Shown here: in pieces, positions 44,458 through 53,282 of the stretch
Position numbering within the stretch: the stretch's first letter is position 1
Layout: each line of letters begins with the position of its first letter
Assembly: GCA_000024525.1 (NCBI GenBank)
Contig: CP001769.1
Span: 2,218,001-2,282,000, forward strand
From: Spirosoma linguale DSM 74
GTDB lineage: Bacteria > Bacteroidota > Bacteroidia > Cytophagales > Spirosomataceae
DNA length: 64,000 nucleotides
Direction of reading: 5' to 3'
Made by a program: the position numbers and the translations under genes
Notes under the pieces: model-generated
Databases searched by the model: none
The model's input: the letters and a program-made list of their open reading frames with translations, nothing else
Told to the model about the DNA's origin: nothing

Positions 44458-44654
44458 AAGAAAGTCGTTCTAAAACTTCACTTTCATTCACTTATCACAA
44501 CTGGTATGGATTGGTTTGTTGATTTATCCTGACAATGACTACATTCTGCGGTTTTGAATAAACGTAGTCCAGCGCATAAATCTAGTAAGCCTATAAAAAA
44601 GATACTATCGAGTTAAATATACGCACTCTTTTATTAATTAAATTATTGAGCAAC

Positions 44655-44697
44655 CGCTGATTGTACTCGTTCATGCGTGAAGATGACAATCAGCGGC
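44655..44697 (-). terminator. Hairpin terminating the Rieske-DUF3570 operon
   Basis: CCGCTGATTGT (44655-44665) pairs with ACAATCAGCGG (44687-44697) around 21 bases. It lies about 25 bp beyond the DUF3570 stop. On the minus strand it is followed by AT-rich sequence. Confidence 0.6.
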
Positions 44698-44722
44698 TAT
44701 TTGGTTTACTTGGCGTAACTTT

Positions 44723-45928
44723 TTATTTAAGTTTAGCCAGCAGGGTTACGCTATTTGCAACCATGCCAGTACTGCGTACATAATGGCCGTAGCGGAGTTC
44801 GAGGCTTTGCCAATGCCCAATTCCAAACAAGCCACTGGGTGGAGCCATTCGAACACCGGTCCCTAAAAATTGACTGTTGAATCCAGAGATGTCATAATCA
44901 CTCGTGTAGTACTTCTGCGTCAGCTGGTGCTCGCCATAAGGAGCGAAATACCGAACGGCGGTCTGATGACTGAATCGGTAAAAGGGGCTGATTGAGATGA
45001 AAGACGTGAGTTTAATGGGTGTTTCGAGGTTGACCGTATGTGCCTGCATGCCCCAGTCGTCAATGTAATAGCGATAGAATGCCCGGACAATAACCTGGTC
45101 GCCCAGGAAATAATGCACCCGGACACCGATGGGTAGTTTCAGGCGGCTACCCGGCAGTCGTTCTACCGTTTCTGCCCCGTCCTGAAAGTAAATCCGGTGA
45201 AAGGGCGTGCTCAGTAAACCCTGCTGAAACGCGGGTTCTACCGTCAGCAATATCTGGAGCCGCTTGTTAATGATCTGCGAAACCGATAGGCTGGCGTTGT
45301 ACGAGTTACGTGGCTTGTAATCAATGGGATCATGATCCCTGTGAGCACCGGAGCCATAGCCTTCCGGTCTAAGCTCAGCAGGCAAAATTACTGCCCAAGT
45401 ATCAAAAAAAGCCCCTGCTTTCAGACTTACCTCCCGGTTGTTATCGGCGGAGGCTTTCGCAAAGCTCAGGTTGATTCCGTACGATTTGTAATCATACTCC
45501 GTCGAATACGAGAGAGCGACGCCATGCGTGGTATGCCGGTCGTTGTTCTGCACACTCCAGGAAACCGACGGATAAATGTGAGTGTCGCTTTTGGAGGCCG
45601 ACGAAACCGTAAGCGGGTCGATCTTATCCGACGAGGCTGAAGTATAGTGGTCAATGTTCAGGTCAAACGCCAGGGTATGCTGGCGATTCCGCCGGTCGGT
45701 ACTCTTCAGGACCAGGTCGATGGATTGAGCAAAGTCGGTTAACTGTTCGGAGCCAATACCGCCCGTAACGGCTGAGTTGTTCCCGTTTTGGTTATAGTAA
45801 CCCGACACCAGATTCACTTCCTGTATACTTAACTTCCGGGCTTCGTAAGCTGGTTTTTCTACGGACTGAGCGTGGCCCGAACGCAATAGACTAAGCAGTA
45901 CGCCAACGGTTATGCATATTTTTTTCAT
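44723..45928 (-). CDS. DUF3570 domain protein (putative outer-membrane barrel)
   Basis: This 401-residue protein has a signal peptide ending GHAQ and alternating beta strands with terminal aromatic residues, as in an outer-membrane beta barrel. DUF3570 marks include SIQEVNLVSGYYNQNGNNS and SYSTEYDYKSYGINLSFAKA. The function is unknown. It is the last gene of a run with Rieske, thioredoxin, ApbE and DUF4266 genes, which implies a role with exported redox proteins. Confidence 0.85.
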   Translation of the reverse strand: MKKICITVGVLLSLLRSGHAQSVEKPAYEARKLSIQEVNLVSGYYNQNGNNSAVTGGIGSEQLTDFAQSIDLVLKSTDRRNRQHTLAFDLNIDHYTSASSDKIDPLTVSSASKSDTHIYPSVSWSVQNNDRHTTHGVALSYSTEYDYKSYGINLSFAKASADNNREVSLKAGAFFDTWAVILPAELRPEGYGSGAHRDHDPIDYKPRNSYNASLSVSQIINKRLQILLTVEPAFQQGLLSTPFHRIYFQDGAETVERLPGSRLKLPIGVRVHYFLGDQVIVRAFYRYYIDDWGMQAHTVNLETPIKLTSFISISPFYRFSHQTAVRYFAPYGEHQLTQKYYTSDYDISGFNSQFLGTGVRMAPPSGLFGIGHWQSLELRYGHYVRSTGMVANSVTLLAKLK

Positions 45929-45940
45929 TGTCAGCGTTTC

Positions 45941-46171
45941 TTAGTTACAACCACAGCCACCACCACTTTTGCCGCCATTCGCGCCGGCGGCTCCTTCGCG
46001 GTAGAGGTAAAAATTCTGCTCGAACTTCTCCGACTTTCGGGCCGACAGTTCCATTTCGGCGTCGTTAATGCGATTCTTCTGGTATTCCTTAACGGTGGTG
46101 CAGCCTGCCAGTCCGACCAGGAAAAGGCCCGCCAGCATGAGTAGTTTTGTGGATTGTTTCGTTGTGTTCAT
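45941..46171 (-). CDS. DUF4266 lipoprotein
   Basis: This 76-residue lipoprotein has lipobox LAGC (acylated Cys 24). The mature part begins TTVKEYQKNRINDAEMELSA and ends in a Gly-rich tail with GGCGCN, a CxC that could bind metal or form a disulfide. DUF4266 genes are found next to DUF3570 genes, as here (12 bp upstream). Function is unknown. Confidence 0.85.
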   Translation of the reverse strand: MNTTKQSTKLLMLAGLFLVGLAGCTTVKEYQKNRINDAEMELSARKSEKFEQNFYLYREGAAGANGGKSGGGCGCN

Positions 46172-46192
46172 AGCTTGGTTTGGTACAGGTTT

Positions 46193-47146
46193 TCAGACGG
46201 TGGCCGGTGCTACGAGCCGGATGTTAGCCGATGTATGTAGTTTGTCGGTATCGTCGATGATGATGCACGCAATGTGTCGCATCTGGTTAATAAGGTTAAG
46301 CCCCACCCGAACGCCCATTACCATAACGGGAGTGGCCAGGGCGTCGGCCAGTTCAGCATTCGGGGCAATAATTGTTACGCTCTTAATGCCTGATACCGGG
46401 TAGCCCGTTTTGGGGTCGATGGTATGCGAATAGCGTTTGCCGTCAATCAGCGCATATTTTTCGTAATTGCCGGAGGTTGCCACGGCCATATCGCTGATTT
46501 CCAGGTAGGAAAAAGCCTGCTGGTTGGTCTGGTTTGGGTCGGCAATGCCAATTGTCCAGGGTTTTCCATTGGGCTGGGTGCCCCAGGTGGTCAGGTCACC
46601 GGCGGCATTAACAATGCCACTCGTTACGCCCAGGTCACGAAGAACACGTTTTGCCTGTTCGGCCGCATAGCCTTTGCCAATGCCCCCGAAACCAATCCGC
46701 ATACCCTTTTCCTTAAGAAAAACGGTTTGTTGGACCGCATCCAGTACTACGTTCTGGTAATTGATAAGCCTCACCATCCGCCGGGCAGTTTTAGGGTCGG
46801 GCAGGGACGTCATGGCCGTGTCAAAATTCCAGAATCGTTTGTCAATGGACCCGTATGTAATGTCGAACGCCCCCTGAGTGAGTGCTGATAAGCGCAGAGC
46901 CCGCTCAATGAGCGCAACCACTTCCTGATCGACAGGCTCCGGTCGCAGCCCCGCGCTGGCATTGATCCGGTTGGTGTGACTATCCTCGCTATACGTTGTG
47001 AGCAACTGCTCGATTCGGCTGATCTCCGCTACGGCTTTGTCAAGACAGTCATTTGCCCAGGCGGCATCGGTACCGACAACGCTCAGCTCGAACCGGTTAC
47101 CCATAAGCCGCTGCACCCGTTTGTAGATCAGGGGATCGGTATTCAT
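46193..47146 (-). CDS. apbE: FAD:protein FMN transferase (ApbE)
   Basis: ApbE transfers FMN from FAD to a Thr or Ser in exported flavoproteins. Start 47146 overlaps the thioredoxin gene by 4 bp (ATGA type); the 47221 start lies further inside that gene. Family marks: MGNRFELSVVG, GGIGKGYAAEQAK, GIVNAAGDLTTWG and KRYSHTIDPKTGYPVSG. No signal peptide is clear in this start choice. I found no close flavinylation-motif protein (D-x-x-[ST]-G-A-[ST]) in the neighbours, so the target is unknown. Confidence 0.93.
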   Translation of the reverse strand: MNTDPLIYKRVQRLMGNRFELSVVGTDAAWANDCLDKAVAEISRIEQLLTTYSEDSHTNRINASAGLRPEPVDQEVVALIERALRLSALTQGAFDITYGSIDKRFWNFDTAMTSLPDPKTARRMVRLINYQNVVLDAVQQTVFLKEKGMRIGFGGIGKGYAAEQAKRVLRDLGVTSGIVNAAGDLTTWGTQPNGKPWTIGIADPNQTNQQAFSYLEISDMAVATSGNYEKYALIDGKRYSHTIDPKTGYPVSGIKSVTIIAPNAELADALATPVMVMGVRVGLNLINQMRHIACIIIDDTDKLHTSANIRLVAPATV

Positions 47147-47586
47147 TTCGATGCGGGGGTAGCCGTCTGGATAGCGTCGATGAAGCCGGGAATGGTCAGC
47201 GATTGAGGGTAGCCATCCCACTCTTTCAGCACCTTGCCACTGGCATCCAGCAATACCGTAAAAGGGAATTTTCCCTGTTTATTGTACTTCTCTGCCAGCG
47301 ACTCGTTATGAGCAGTTTGCCGGGCGTCCAGCTGATTTTTAGATAGTCTGGGGAAGTCTGCGCGGACGAGTACCAGATGCTCATCGGCATACTGGCCGAA
47401 TTCGGCCGATTCAAAAATTGTTTTCTTGAGTTTGATACAGGGTCCGCACCAGTCCGAACCTGAAAAGTTAAGTAGTATCAATTTATGCGATTGGGTTGCT
47501 TCGGTTTTCGCCTGGTCAAAATTTAATATCCAGTTCGGGGCCAGCGTTATCAGGCTAATAAGCAGCGAAATCAGGGCGAGTTTCAT
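47143..47586 (-). CDS. Exported thioredoxin-family protein
   Basis: This 147-residue thioredoxin-fold protein has an N-terminal signal or anchor (LALISLLISLITLAPNW). Active site is SDWCGPCIKLKK, and the cis-Pro is in FPFTVLLDASG. It overlaps the next gene (apbE) by 4 bp, so both are translated together. It probably keeps exported cysteines reduced in the same pathway as the Rieske and ApbE proteins. Confidence 0.9.
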   Translation of the reverse strand: MKLALISLLISLITLAPNWILNFDQAKTEATQSHKLILLNFSGSDWCGPCIKLKKTIFESAEFGQYADEHLVLVRADFPRLSKNQLDARQTAHNESLAEKYNKQGKFPFTVLLDASGKVLKEWDGYPQSLTIPGFIDAIQTATPASK

Positions 47587-47621
47587 GTTTGTTCAGGTTT
47601 GCTGTTGGTAATGGGAGAATT

Positions 47622-48161
47622 CTACGTATAAACGACCAGGGTTTTGCCGTCGGTGGCTACTTTATAAACGGCGATTCCCCGGCTGCCGAAGCTGTTTTTC
47701 CCGACTCCGTTCAGGTCGAAACGGGCACCGTGCTGGGTGCAGTAGAACTCTGTCTTGTTAAAGATGATGGCCTTTTTAGGCTCATGGCTGCACGTTTGTG
47801 TGACAGCTACATAAACACCGGCGCTTACCTGAGCTACCACAATGCCACTTTGTGCAATATAGCCACCAACGGTTTTAAGCGCCGAAGCGGCCGTGCTGGC
47901 CAGATCGATCGTAAGCAGGCGATTCTTGATGGTGCTTAAGTCAACACCGCTGGTCGTGGTTGTTGTGGTCGACGGCGTTGTTGTACTGCCCGAGCCGGGT
48001 GTTGTGGTTGTGCTGGTTGGGGGGGTAACCGACGTACCTTCTGAACCCGGCAGTGTCAGCGCATTAACGACCGTATCTTCTTCATGGACGCAGGAGGTAA
48101 GCGCGGCCATCAGCGCTGCTCCCGTAAACCCCATCGATTTCAAAAAATCGTACCGTGTCAT
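47622..48161 (-). CDS. Rieske [2Fe-2S] lipoprotein
   Basis: This 179-residue protein carries Rieske ligands CSH (Cys124, His126) and CTQH (Cys141, His144) in TCSHEPKK and FYCTQHGARFD. The N-terminus combines a weak Tat-like start, TRYDFLKSMGF, with a lipobox-like LTSC at Cys24. A Thr/Ser/Pro-rich linker of about 35 residues separates it from the Rieske domain. It is first of the run with thioredoxin, ApbE, DUF4266 and DUF3570 genes. It should act as a one-electron carrier in the periplasm. Confidence 0.92.
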   Translation of the reverse strand: MTRYDFLKSMGFTGAALMAALTSCVHEEDTVVNALTLPGSEGTSVTPPTSTTTTPGSGSTTTPSTTTTTTSGVDLSTIKNRLLTIDLASTAASALKTVGGYIAQSGIVVAQVSAGVYVAVTQTCSHEPKKAIIFNKTEFYCTQHGARFDLNGVGKNSFGSRGIAVYKVATDGKTLVVYT

Positions 48162-49065
48162 AAACTGAATTTAAATGAGTTAGGCAAGTGAGTATCTAGT
48201 TTAATAACTGTACGTAAGGAACGCCGTAAACGTGGCAATATCTATCAACAAGCTTATACCAATAAATCTACAATCTCTTTACTTATTGGGTACATAAGTT
48301 AACGTATCCTCTATCGAAATTGGTGTTACTACACATTAAAATCAGATTGAAATTGACGGGGGTGGGTGATATGGCCAACTTCACTGCTTCTTTAACCGAT
48401 TGCTGATTATGTTTCGGTTGGCCTCTGATAAACCAGTATCACCGCGTACCCCTGCCCATCAGGGTACTATAATTTTGATCAGGGAATAGTTTAACAAGAA
48501 ACACTGATTTTCTTCGTGGGTAATATTCATATAAAGGCTGGTAAAAACTTTAACTACCACTTGCTAAATAAGCAGTAGTTTTAGGAAGGATTGTTTCTAT
48601 TTTTTTTAGTATTCTGATTAATAAAAAAATACAATTCAACTGCTAAATGAGTAAATGGTTTTAGTGCCTTTATATAAATCAATTACAAACTTCAATCAAT
48701 AAATTAGTGATGAATAGTAGTAAAATTTATGCAAAAATATGAAATAACTGAAGGGTGTATGCCAAGGTAATGCGTTGTCTGTAAGACTTGGTTTAGAAAA
48801 AGTGCTCATGTAACTTTAACTCACAAACTCAGAGAATCTTCTAGAAATTAGTGGCTTACATTGTGTATTATAGGTAATATCAATGCGGAGTTAATAAAAG
48901 TGTTTATTTTTTGAGTAAACTTCCTGGTTGTATTTTAATGCAGTGTTTGCTTATAACTGTATAGATTTTTGTACAGATATAGTTTGAGTTAGATAAGGTT
49001 GATAAATTATCACTTGAGTTACAAACGCAATAATATCTTCACTCTTTTTAATTTTTAAGATTACC
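48162..49065. other. Long AT-rich intergenic region upstream of the curlin-like gene
   Basis: About 900 bp between divergent genes with no convincing ORF. The composition is much more AT-rich than the surrounding genes. An imperfect inverted repeat (GTACCCCTG / CAGGGTAC, 48446-48467) could be an operator. The rest shows nothing I can name. It may hold extended control sequences or a lost gene. Confidence 0.6.
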
Positions 49066-50391
49066 ATGAAAAAAGCTGTATTATCCGGTATTGCACTGAT
49101 GTGGTTTGCCGCTGCCGCGTACGCTCAAACGAATACCGCAAACCTCGACCAAAATGGAATATCACAGTCCGGTACCATCAACCAAACGGGGCAGGAGCAG
49201 ACCGCCACGATTCTCCAGAAAGGCACGGGGAATTTAAACAACATCGGGGTGATTCTGCAATCATCGAAGGTCGCTCAGACCGGTATCATTAGCCAGATGG
49301 ATGGTGCCAAAAGCAATAGTGCCAATATAAATCAGACTGACCTGATTCCAACCTCAAGCAGCACGGATCTCAACACAGCCAGCATTCAGCAGATTACGGG
49401 CGCTATCGGCGGTAGTGACTTAAATATTGCTCAGATTACACAGAGTGGCCGGGGGGCTGCGGCCAGTATTGAGCAGAAAAATTACTCGACTAGTAACCAG
49501 GCCAGTATAGTCCAGGCGCTGGCCGGTGCCGGTACAGCTACCATTCATCAGAATGGTAGTGCGTCGCAGAATACATTCTCAGTAGGGCAGCGAGCAACCA
49601 TCAGCCAGATGGGCGGAAACCACACCGCTTCTATTGACCAAAGTGCTTACAGCGCAAACAACCAGTCGTACATAACCCAAACAGGTGGCGGTGCTACAAA
49701 TGGCAACACGGCGATTACCCAGCAGAATAATACCTCGGGGCAAAATATAATCACGATGAATCAGTCGGGGTCTCTACTAAACGCAACAGTCGAGCAGTCA
49801 TTTGAAAGTTACAACAACAATGTAAAGCTTACGCAGTCGGGTTCGCAGAATAACGCGACTATTACGGAGACGCTGGTATCGGATGGAAACTCAGTTGAAT
49901 CGTCGCAGTCCTTTGTTTTCAATAATTTATACGTGGAGCAGAAAAATAGTTCTATCAATAACAAAGTATATACGAATCAGGGCGGATTTATAGGTACGAT
50001 AACCGTTCGGCAAAATGGAGCCAGCGAAAGTGTGGCAACCGTTAATCAGAACACAAACTTTATTGGGTTATTTAACCTGACTGATCTAATGCAAACGGGC
50101 CACAACCAGGTAGTGACAGTTTCTCAGGATAATAGTTCGAATACGATTCGTTTTAAGCAGGAAGATGGTGGCGGAACCAAGGGAGGGAACGTGGCCACAC
50201 TGACTCAGTTGGGTGACACTAACGTAATTCAGGGTATTGATGGTACGGGTGGGTTTGGCCTGCAAAGCGGAACGACAAACACGTTGACTATCTCCCAGAA
50301 TTCATCCGGTACTATTTTGTCAAACATAGCCAATGTAAGTCAGGTTGGTACCGGCAACATTGGGTCGATCACCCAAGTAAGAGGTAACTAA
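49066..50391 (+). CDS. Curlin-repeat functional amyloid-like protein
   Basis: This secreted protein of 441 residues has a signal ending AYAQ and then about 18-20 imperfect repeats of roughly 20 residues, rich in Gln, Asn, Ser, Thr, Gly. Each carries the curlin spacing (SITQ/TISQ, G, N, A, I, Q), as in ATISQMGGNHTASIDQ and ANVSQVGTGNIGSITQ. Curlin repeats stack as cross-beta in CsgA/CsgB-type fibres. It is much longer than CsgA, and no csgE/F/G-like genes are seen nearby, so export may use another route. Its own terminator follows. Confidence 0.88.
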   Translation: MKKAVLSGIALMWFAAAAYAQTNTANLDQNGISQSGTINQTGQEQTATILQKGTGNLNNIGVILQSSKVAQTGIISQMDGAKSNSANINQTDLIPTSSSTDLNTASIQQITGAIGGSDLNIAQITQSGRGAAASIEQKNYSTSNQASIVQALAGAGTATIHQNGSASQNTFSVGQRATISQMGGNHTASIDQSAYSANNQSYITQTGGGATNGNTAITQQNNTSGQNIITMNQSGSLLNATVEQSFESYNNNVKLTQSGSQNNATITETLVSDGNSVESSQSFVFNNLYVEQKNSSINNKVYTNQGGFIGTITVRQNGASESVATVNQNTNFIGLFNLTDLMQTGHNQVVTVSQDNSSNTIRFKQEDGGGTKGGNVATLTQLGDTNVIQGIDGTGGFGLQSGTTNTLTISQNSSGTILSNIANVSQVGTGNIGSITQVRGN

Positions 50392-50443
50392 ACCGGATTT
50401 GCTCCCATACCGGCAAGTCAGTAGCAGGTTATATACGATTTAA

Positions 50444-50490
50444 TAAACACCAAAGCCAGATGAAGCCCATTCGTCTGGCTTTGGTGTTTA
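50444..50490 (+). terminator. Intrinsic terminator of the curlin-like gene
   Basis: TAAACACCAAAGCCAGA (50444-50460) is perfectly complementary to 50474-50490, with 13 loop bases of which some also pair. It lies about 50 bp after the stop. Confidence 0.75.
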
Positions 50491-50666
50491 CGGAGTATTT
50501 TGGAAAACTGACATTGAATACAATTTTTGGGCTATCGACATAGTGCTCCTGACGAAAATTTAAGCCAGTTTGGCAGGATAAAACCGCTGCCGGATGCTTT
50601 CCTGATAAAGCCGGTTGGTAAATGATTTTCTAACCAGCTCATCTACCTGAAAACTTATTCGTTGCA

Positions 50667-53144
50667 ATGAAGCTAAATCGTTGGTTGTGTCTGTCTCTCT
50701 TTTTTTCATCGCCAGTATGGGCGCAGTCGAATCTTAAACTCTGGTATACCAAACCCGCTGCGGTCTGGACAGAGGCTCTACCCGTTGGCAATGGGCGGAT
50801 TGGGGCCATGATTTTTGGAAAAGTAGAGGATGAACTCATTCAACTTAATGAAAGTACCCTCTGGTCGGGTGGGCCGGTTTCCGGGAATGTTAACCCCGAA
50901 TCGCCGTCGTACCTGCCCCAGGTTCGAGAGGCACTCAACCGGGAAGATTACAAGCAGGCCGTCACGCTGGTGAAAAAGATGCAGGGGCTATACACCCAAT
51001 CGTACATGCCGCTGGGCGATTTGTCCCTGAAACAAAACCTAAACGGCGCTACGCCAACCGGTTATTATCGGGACCTGGATATTCAGAAAGCCCTCGCTAC
51101 AACCCGCTTTACGGCCAATGGTGTTACGTACAAGCGTGAGATGTTTACCTCCGCCCCCGATGGTGTGATGGTCATTCGGCTGACGGCCAGCAAACCCGGT
51201 CAGCTCAGCTTCGATGCCTCGACCAGTAGTCAGCTTCGGGCCGAAAACATGCGTGGAAGTAATGGCGATCTGGTTATGAAAGGCAAAGCACCCACTCAGG
51301 TCGACCCGAATTATTATAACCCCAAAGACCGTGAGCACGTTATCTATGAAGATGCCACCGGCTGTAAAGGAATGCGGTTTCAACTGCGGCTAAAAGCACT
51401 GAACAAAGGCGGCACCGTCCAGACCGATAAAGAGGGTATTCACGTCCGTAATGCGTCGGAAGTCTTATTATTCGTAGCGGCTACCACCAGTTTCAACGGC
51501 TACGACAAATGCCCGGATAAAGACGGGAAAGACGAAAATAAACTGGCCGAAGAACTGATTCGCAAAGCCACCGCCACCAGTTACCAGGCGCTCCTGAACC
51601 GGCACACCGCTGATTATCAATCGTATTTTAACCGGTTTTCGTTTCAGATCACCGATACTACCAGCGTTAATAAAAATGCCGCTTTACCCTCCGACGAACG
51701 GCTGGAGATGTACAGCAAGGGCGTTTATGACCCCGGTATCGAAACGCTCTACTGCCAGTATGGCCGTTATCTGTTGATTTCCAGTTCGCGCGTGACCAAT
51801 GTACCCGCTAACCTTCAGGGCATCTGGAACAAAGAGTTGCGGGCACCATGGAGTTCGAACTATACCATCAACATCAATACTCAGATGAACTACTGGCCCG
51901 TAGAGGTAACAAACCTCTCGGAGTTGCACCGGCCTCTTCTGAGTTTTATTGGTGAACTGGCCAAAACGGGAGCCGTCACGGCCAAAGAGTTTTATAACAT
52001 GAACGGCTGGGTGGTGCACCACAACACCGACATCTGGGCCATTTCAAACCCTGTAGGCGACAAAGGACAGGGTGACCCAAAATGGGCTAACTGGAACCAG
52101 GGAGCCGGTTGGCTGAGCCAGCACCTCTGGGAACATTACCGCTTTACGGGCGACAAAAAATTCCTGCGTGAGTCAGCTTACCCCATCATGAAAGGAGCCG
52201 CCGAGTTTTACCTCGACTGGCTGGTAGCCGACAAAGACGGTTACCTGGTGGTGTCGCCGTCGGTATCGCCGGAGAACGATTTTATCGACGCCAAAGGGCA
52301 GCCCGCGTCGATTTCCGTGGCGACAACCATGGATATGTCCATTATGTGGGATTTATTCACCAACCTGATCGACGCATCGACGGTTCTAAACATTGAGCCG
52401 GATTTTCGAAAAATGCTGATCGAGAAACGAAGCAAATTTTATCCACTACACATCGGTCATAAAGGAAACCTGCAGGAGTGGAGCAAGGACTTTGAGGATG
52501 TCGATCCGCAACACCGGCACGTATCGCACTTGTTCGGCTTGCACCCCGGTCGGCAGATTTCGCCCATCAGTACACCCGAGTTTGCGGCTGCGGCAAAAAG
52601 AACACTCGAACTGCGGGGCGATGCCGGAACGGGCTGGAGCCGGGCGTGGAAAGTGAACTTCTGGGCCAGACTGCTCGACGGTAATCATGCCTATAAGCTC
52701 CTGCGTGAACTTTTGCGCTACACCAGCCAGACGAACACCAACTACAGCAGCCAGGGCGGGGGCGGTACCTACCCGAATTTCTTCGATGCCCACCCGCCGT
52801 TTCAGATCGACGGTAATTTTGGCGGTACGGCGGGCATGGCAGAGATGCTGGTGCAGAGCCACCTGGATGCCATTCATCTGCTGGCCGCGTTGCCGGATGC
52901 CTGGCGGGATGGACGGGTTTCAGGCCTGCGGGCACGGGGCGGATTTGAACTGGCCATGCAGTGGAAGAACCGCCGACTAACGACCGCAACCGTCAAATCA
53001 CTGGATGGCGAACCCTGTACCCTCCGAACAAGTGAGCCGATTCGCATAAAAGGTGTCAAAGTCGAATCCAAAGCAACCAATTTAGGATATGTTACAACGT
53101 TTAATACACAAAAGGGTGCTGTGTATGAACTAACCGGCATGTAA
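50667..53144 (+). CDS. GH95 family alpha-L-fucosidase-type glycoside hydrolase
   Basis: This secreted GH95-type enzyme has 825 residues and a signal peptide ending PVWAQ. Family features: [20 protein letters not shown] and [20 protein letters not shown] at the start. The barrel contains [32 protein letters not shown] and [20 protein letters not shown], with the conserved catalytic-region Asn, Glu and Asp. GH95 members remove alpha-1,2-linked L-fucose or galactose. It stands before a DUF1080 and a propeller-cupredoxin gene, suggesting a glycan-use set. Confidence 0.93.
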   Translation: MKLNRWLCLSLFFSSPVWAQSNLKLWYTKPAAVWTEALPVGNGRIGAMIFGKVEDELIQLNESTLWSGGPVSGNVNPESPSYLPQVREALNREDYKQAVTLVKKMQGLYTQSYMPLGDLSLKQNLNGATPTGYYRDLDIQKALATTRFTANGVTYKREMFTSAPDGVMVIRLTASKPGQLSFDASTSSQLRAENMRGSNGDLVMKGKAPTQVDPNYYNPKDREHVIYEDATGCKGMRFQLRLKALNKGGTVQTDKEGIHVRNASEVLLFVAATTSFNGYDKCPDKDGKDENKLAEELIRKATATSYQALLNRHTADYQSYFNRFSFQITDTTSVNKNAALPSDERLEMYSKGVYDPGIETLYCQYGRYLLISSSRVTNVPANLQGIWNKELRAPWSSNYTININTQMNYWPVEVTNLSELHRPLLSFIGELAKTGAVTAKEFYNMNGWVVHHNTDIWAISNPVGDKGQGDPKWANWNQGAGWLSQHLWEHYRFTGDKKFLRESAYPIMKGAAEFYLDWLVADKDGYLVVSPSVSPENDFIDAKGQPASISVATTMDMSIMWDLFTNLIDASTVLNIEPDFRKMLIEKRSKFYPLHIGHKGNLQEWSKDFEDVDPQHRHVSHLFGLHPGRQISPISTPEFAAAAKRTLELRGDAGTGWSRAWKVNFWARLLDGNHAYKLLRELLRYTSQTNTNYSSQGGGGTYPNFFDAHPPFQIDGNFGGTAGMAEMLVQSHLDAIHLLAALPDAWRDGRVSGLRARGGFELAMQWKNRRLTTATVKSLDGEPCTLRTSEPIRIKGVKVESKATNLGYVTTFNTQKGAVYELTGM

Positions 53145-53225
53145 CTTTGTAGAAAACTGCTTCCTGAATCAGGCTATTGCTTTAGGAATGGAACAGTCCA
53201 AATAAACTAATCACCTTAAATTGAA

Positions 53226-53274
53226 AAAAGGGTATCGGACAGCCAGTAAGTTACTTCTCGTCCGTTACCCTTTT
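53226..53274 (+). terminator. Intrinsic terminator after the GH95 gene
   Basis: AAAAGGGTATCGGAC pairs with GTCCGTTACCCTTTT (one mismatch) around 19 bases. It separates the GH95 gene from the DUF1080 gene, which starts 9 bp later. Confidence 0.7.
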
Positions 53275-53282
53275 CTGTACAC

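Noticed and set aside
49066..50391. Regular repeats in the curlin-like gene, at first resembling a CRISPR-like array
   Set aside because: Repeats are imperfect at DNA level, lie in one long open frame with a signal peptide and match curlin spacing; no cas gene is near.
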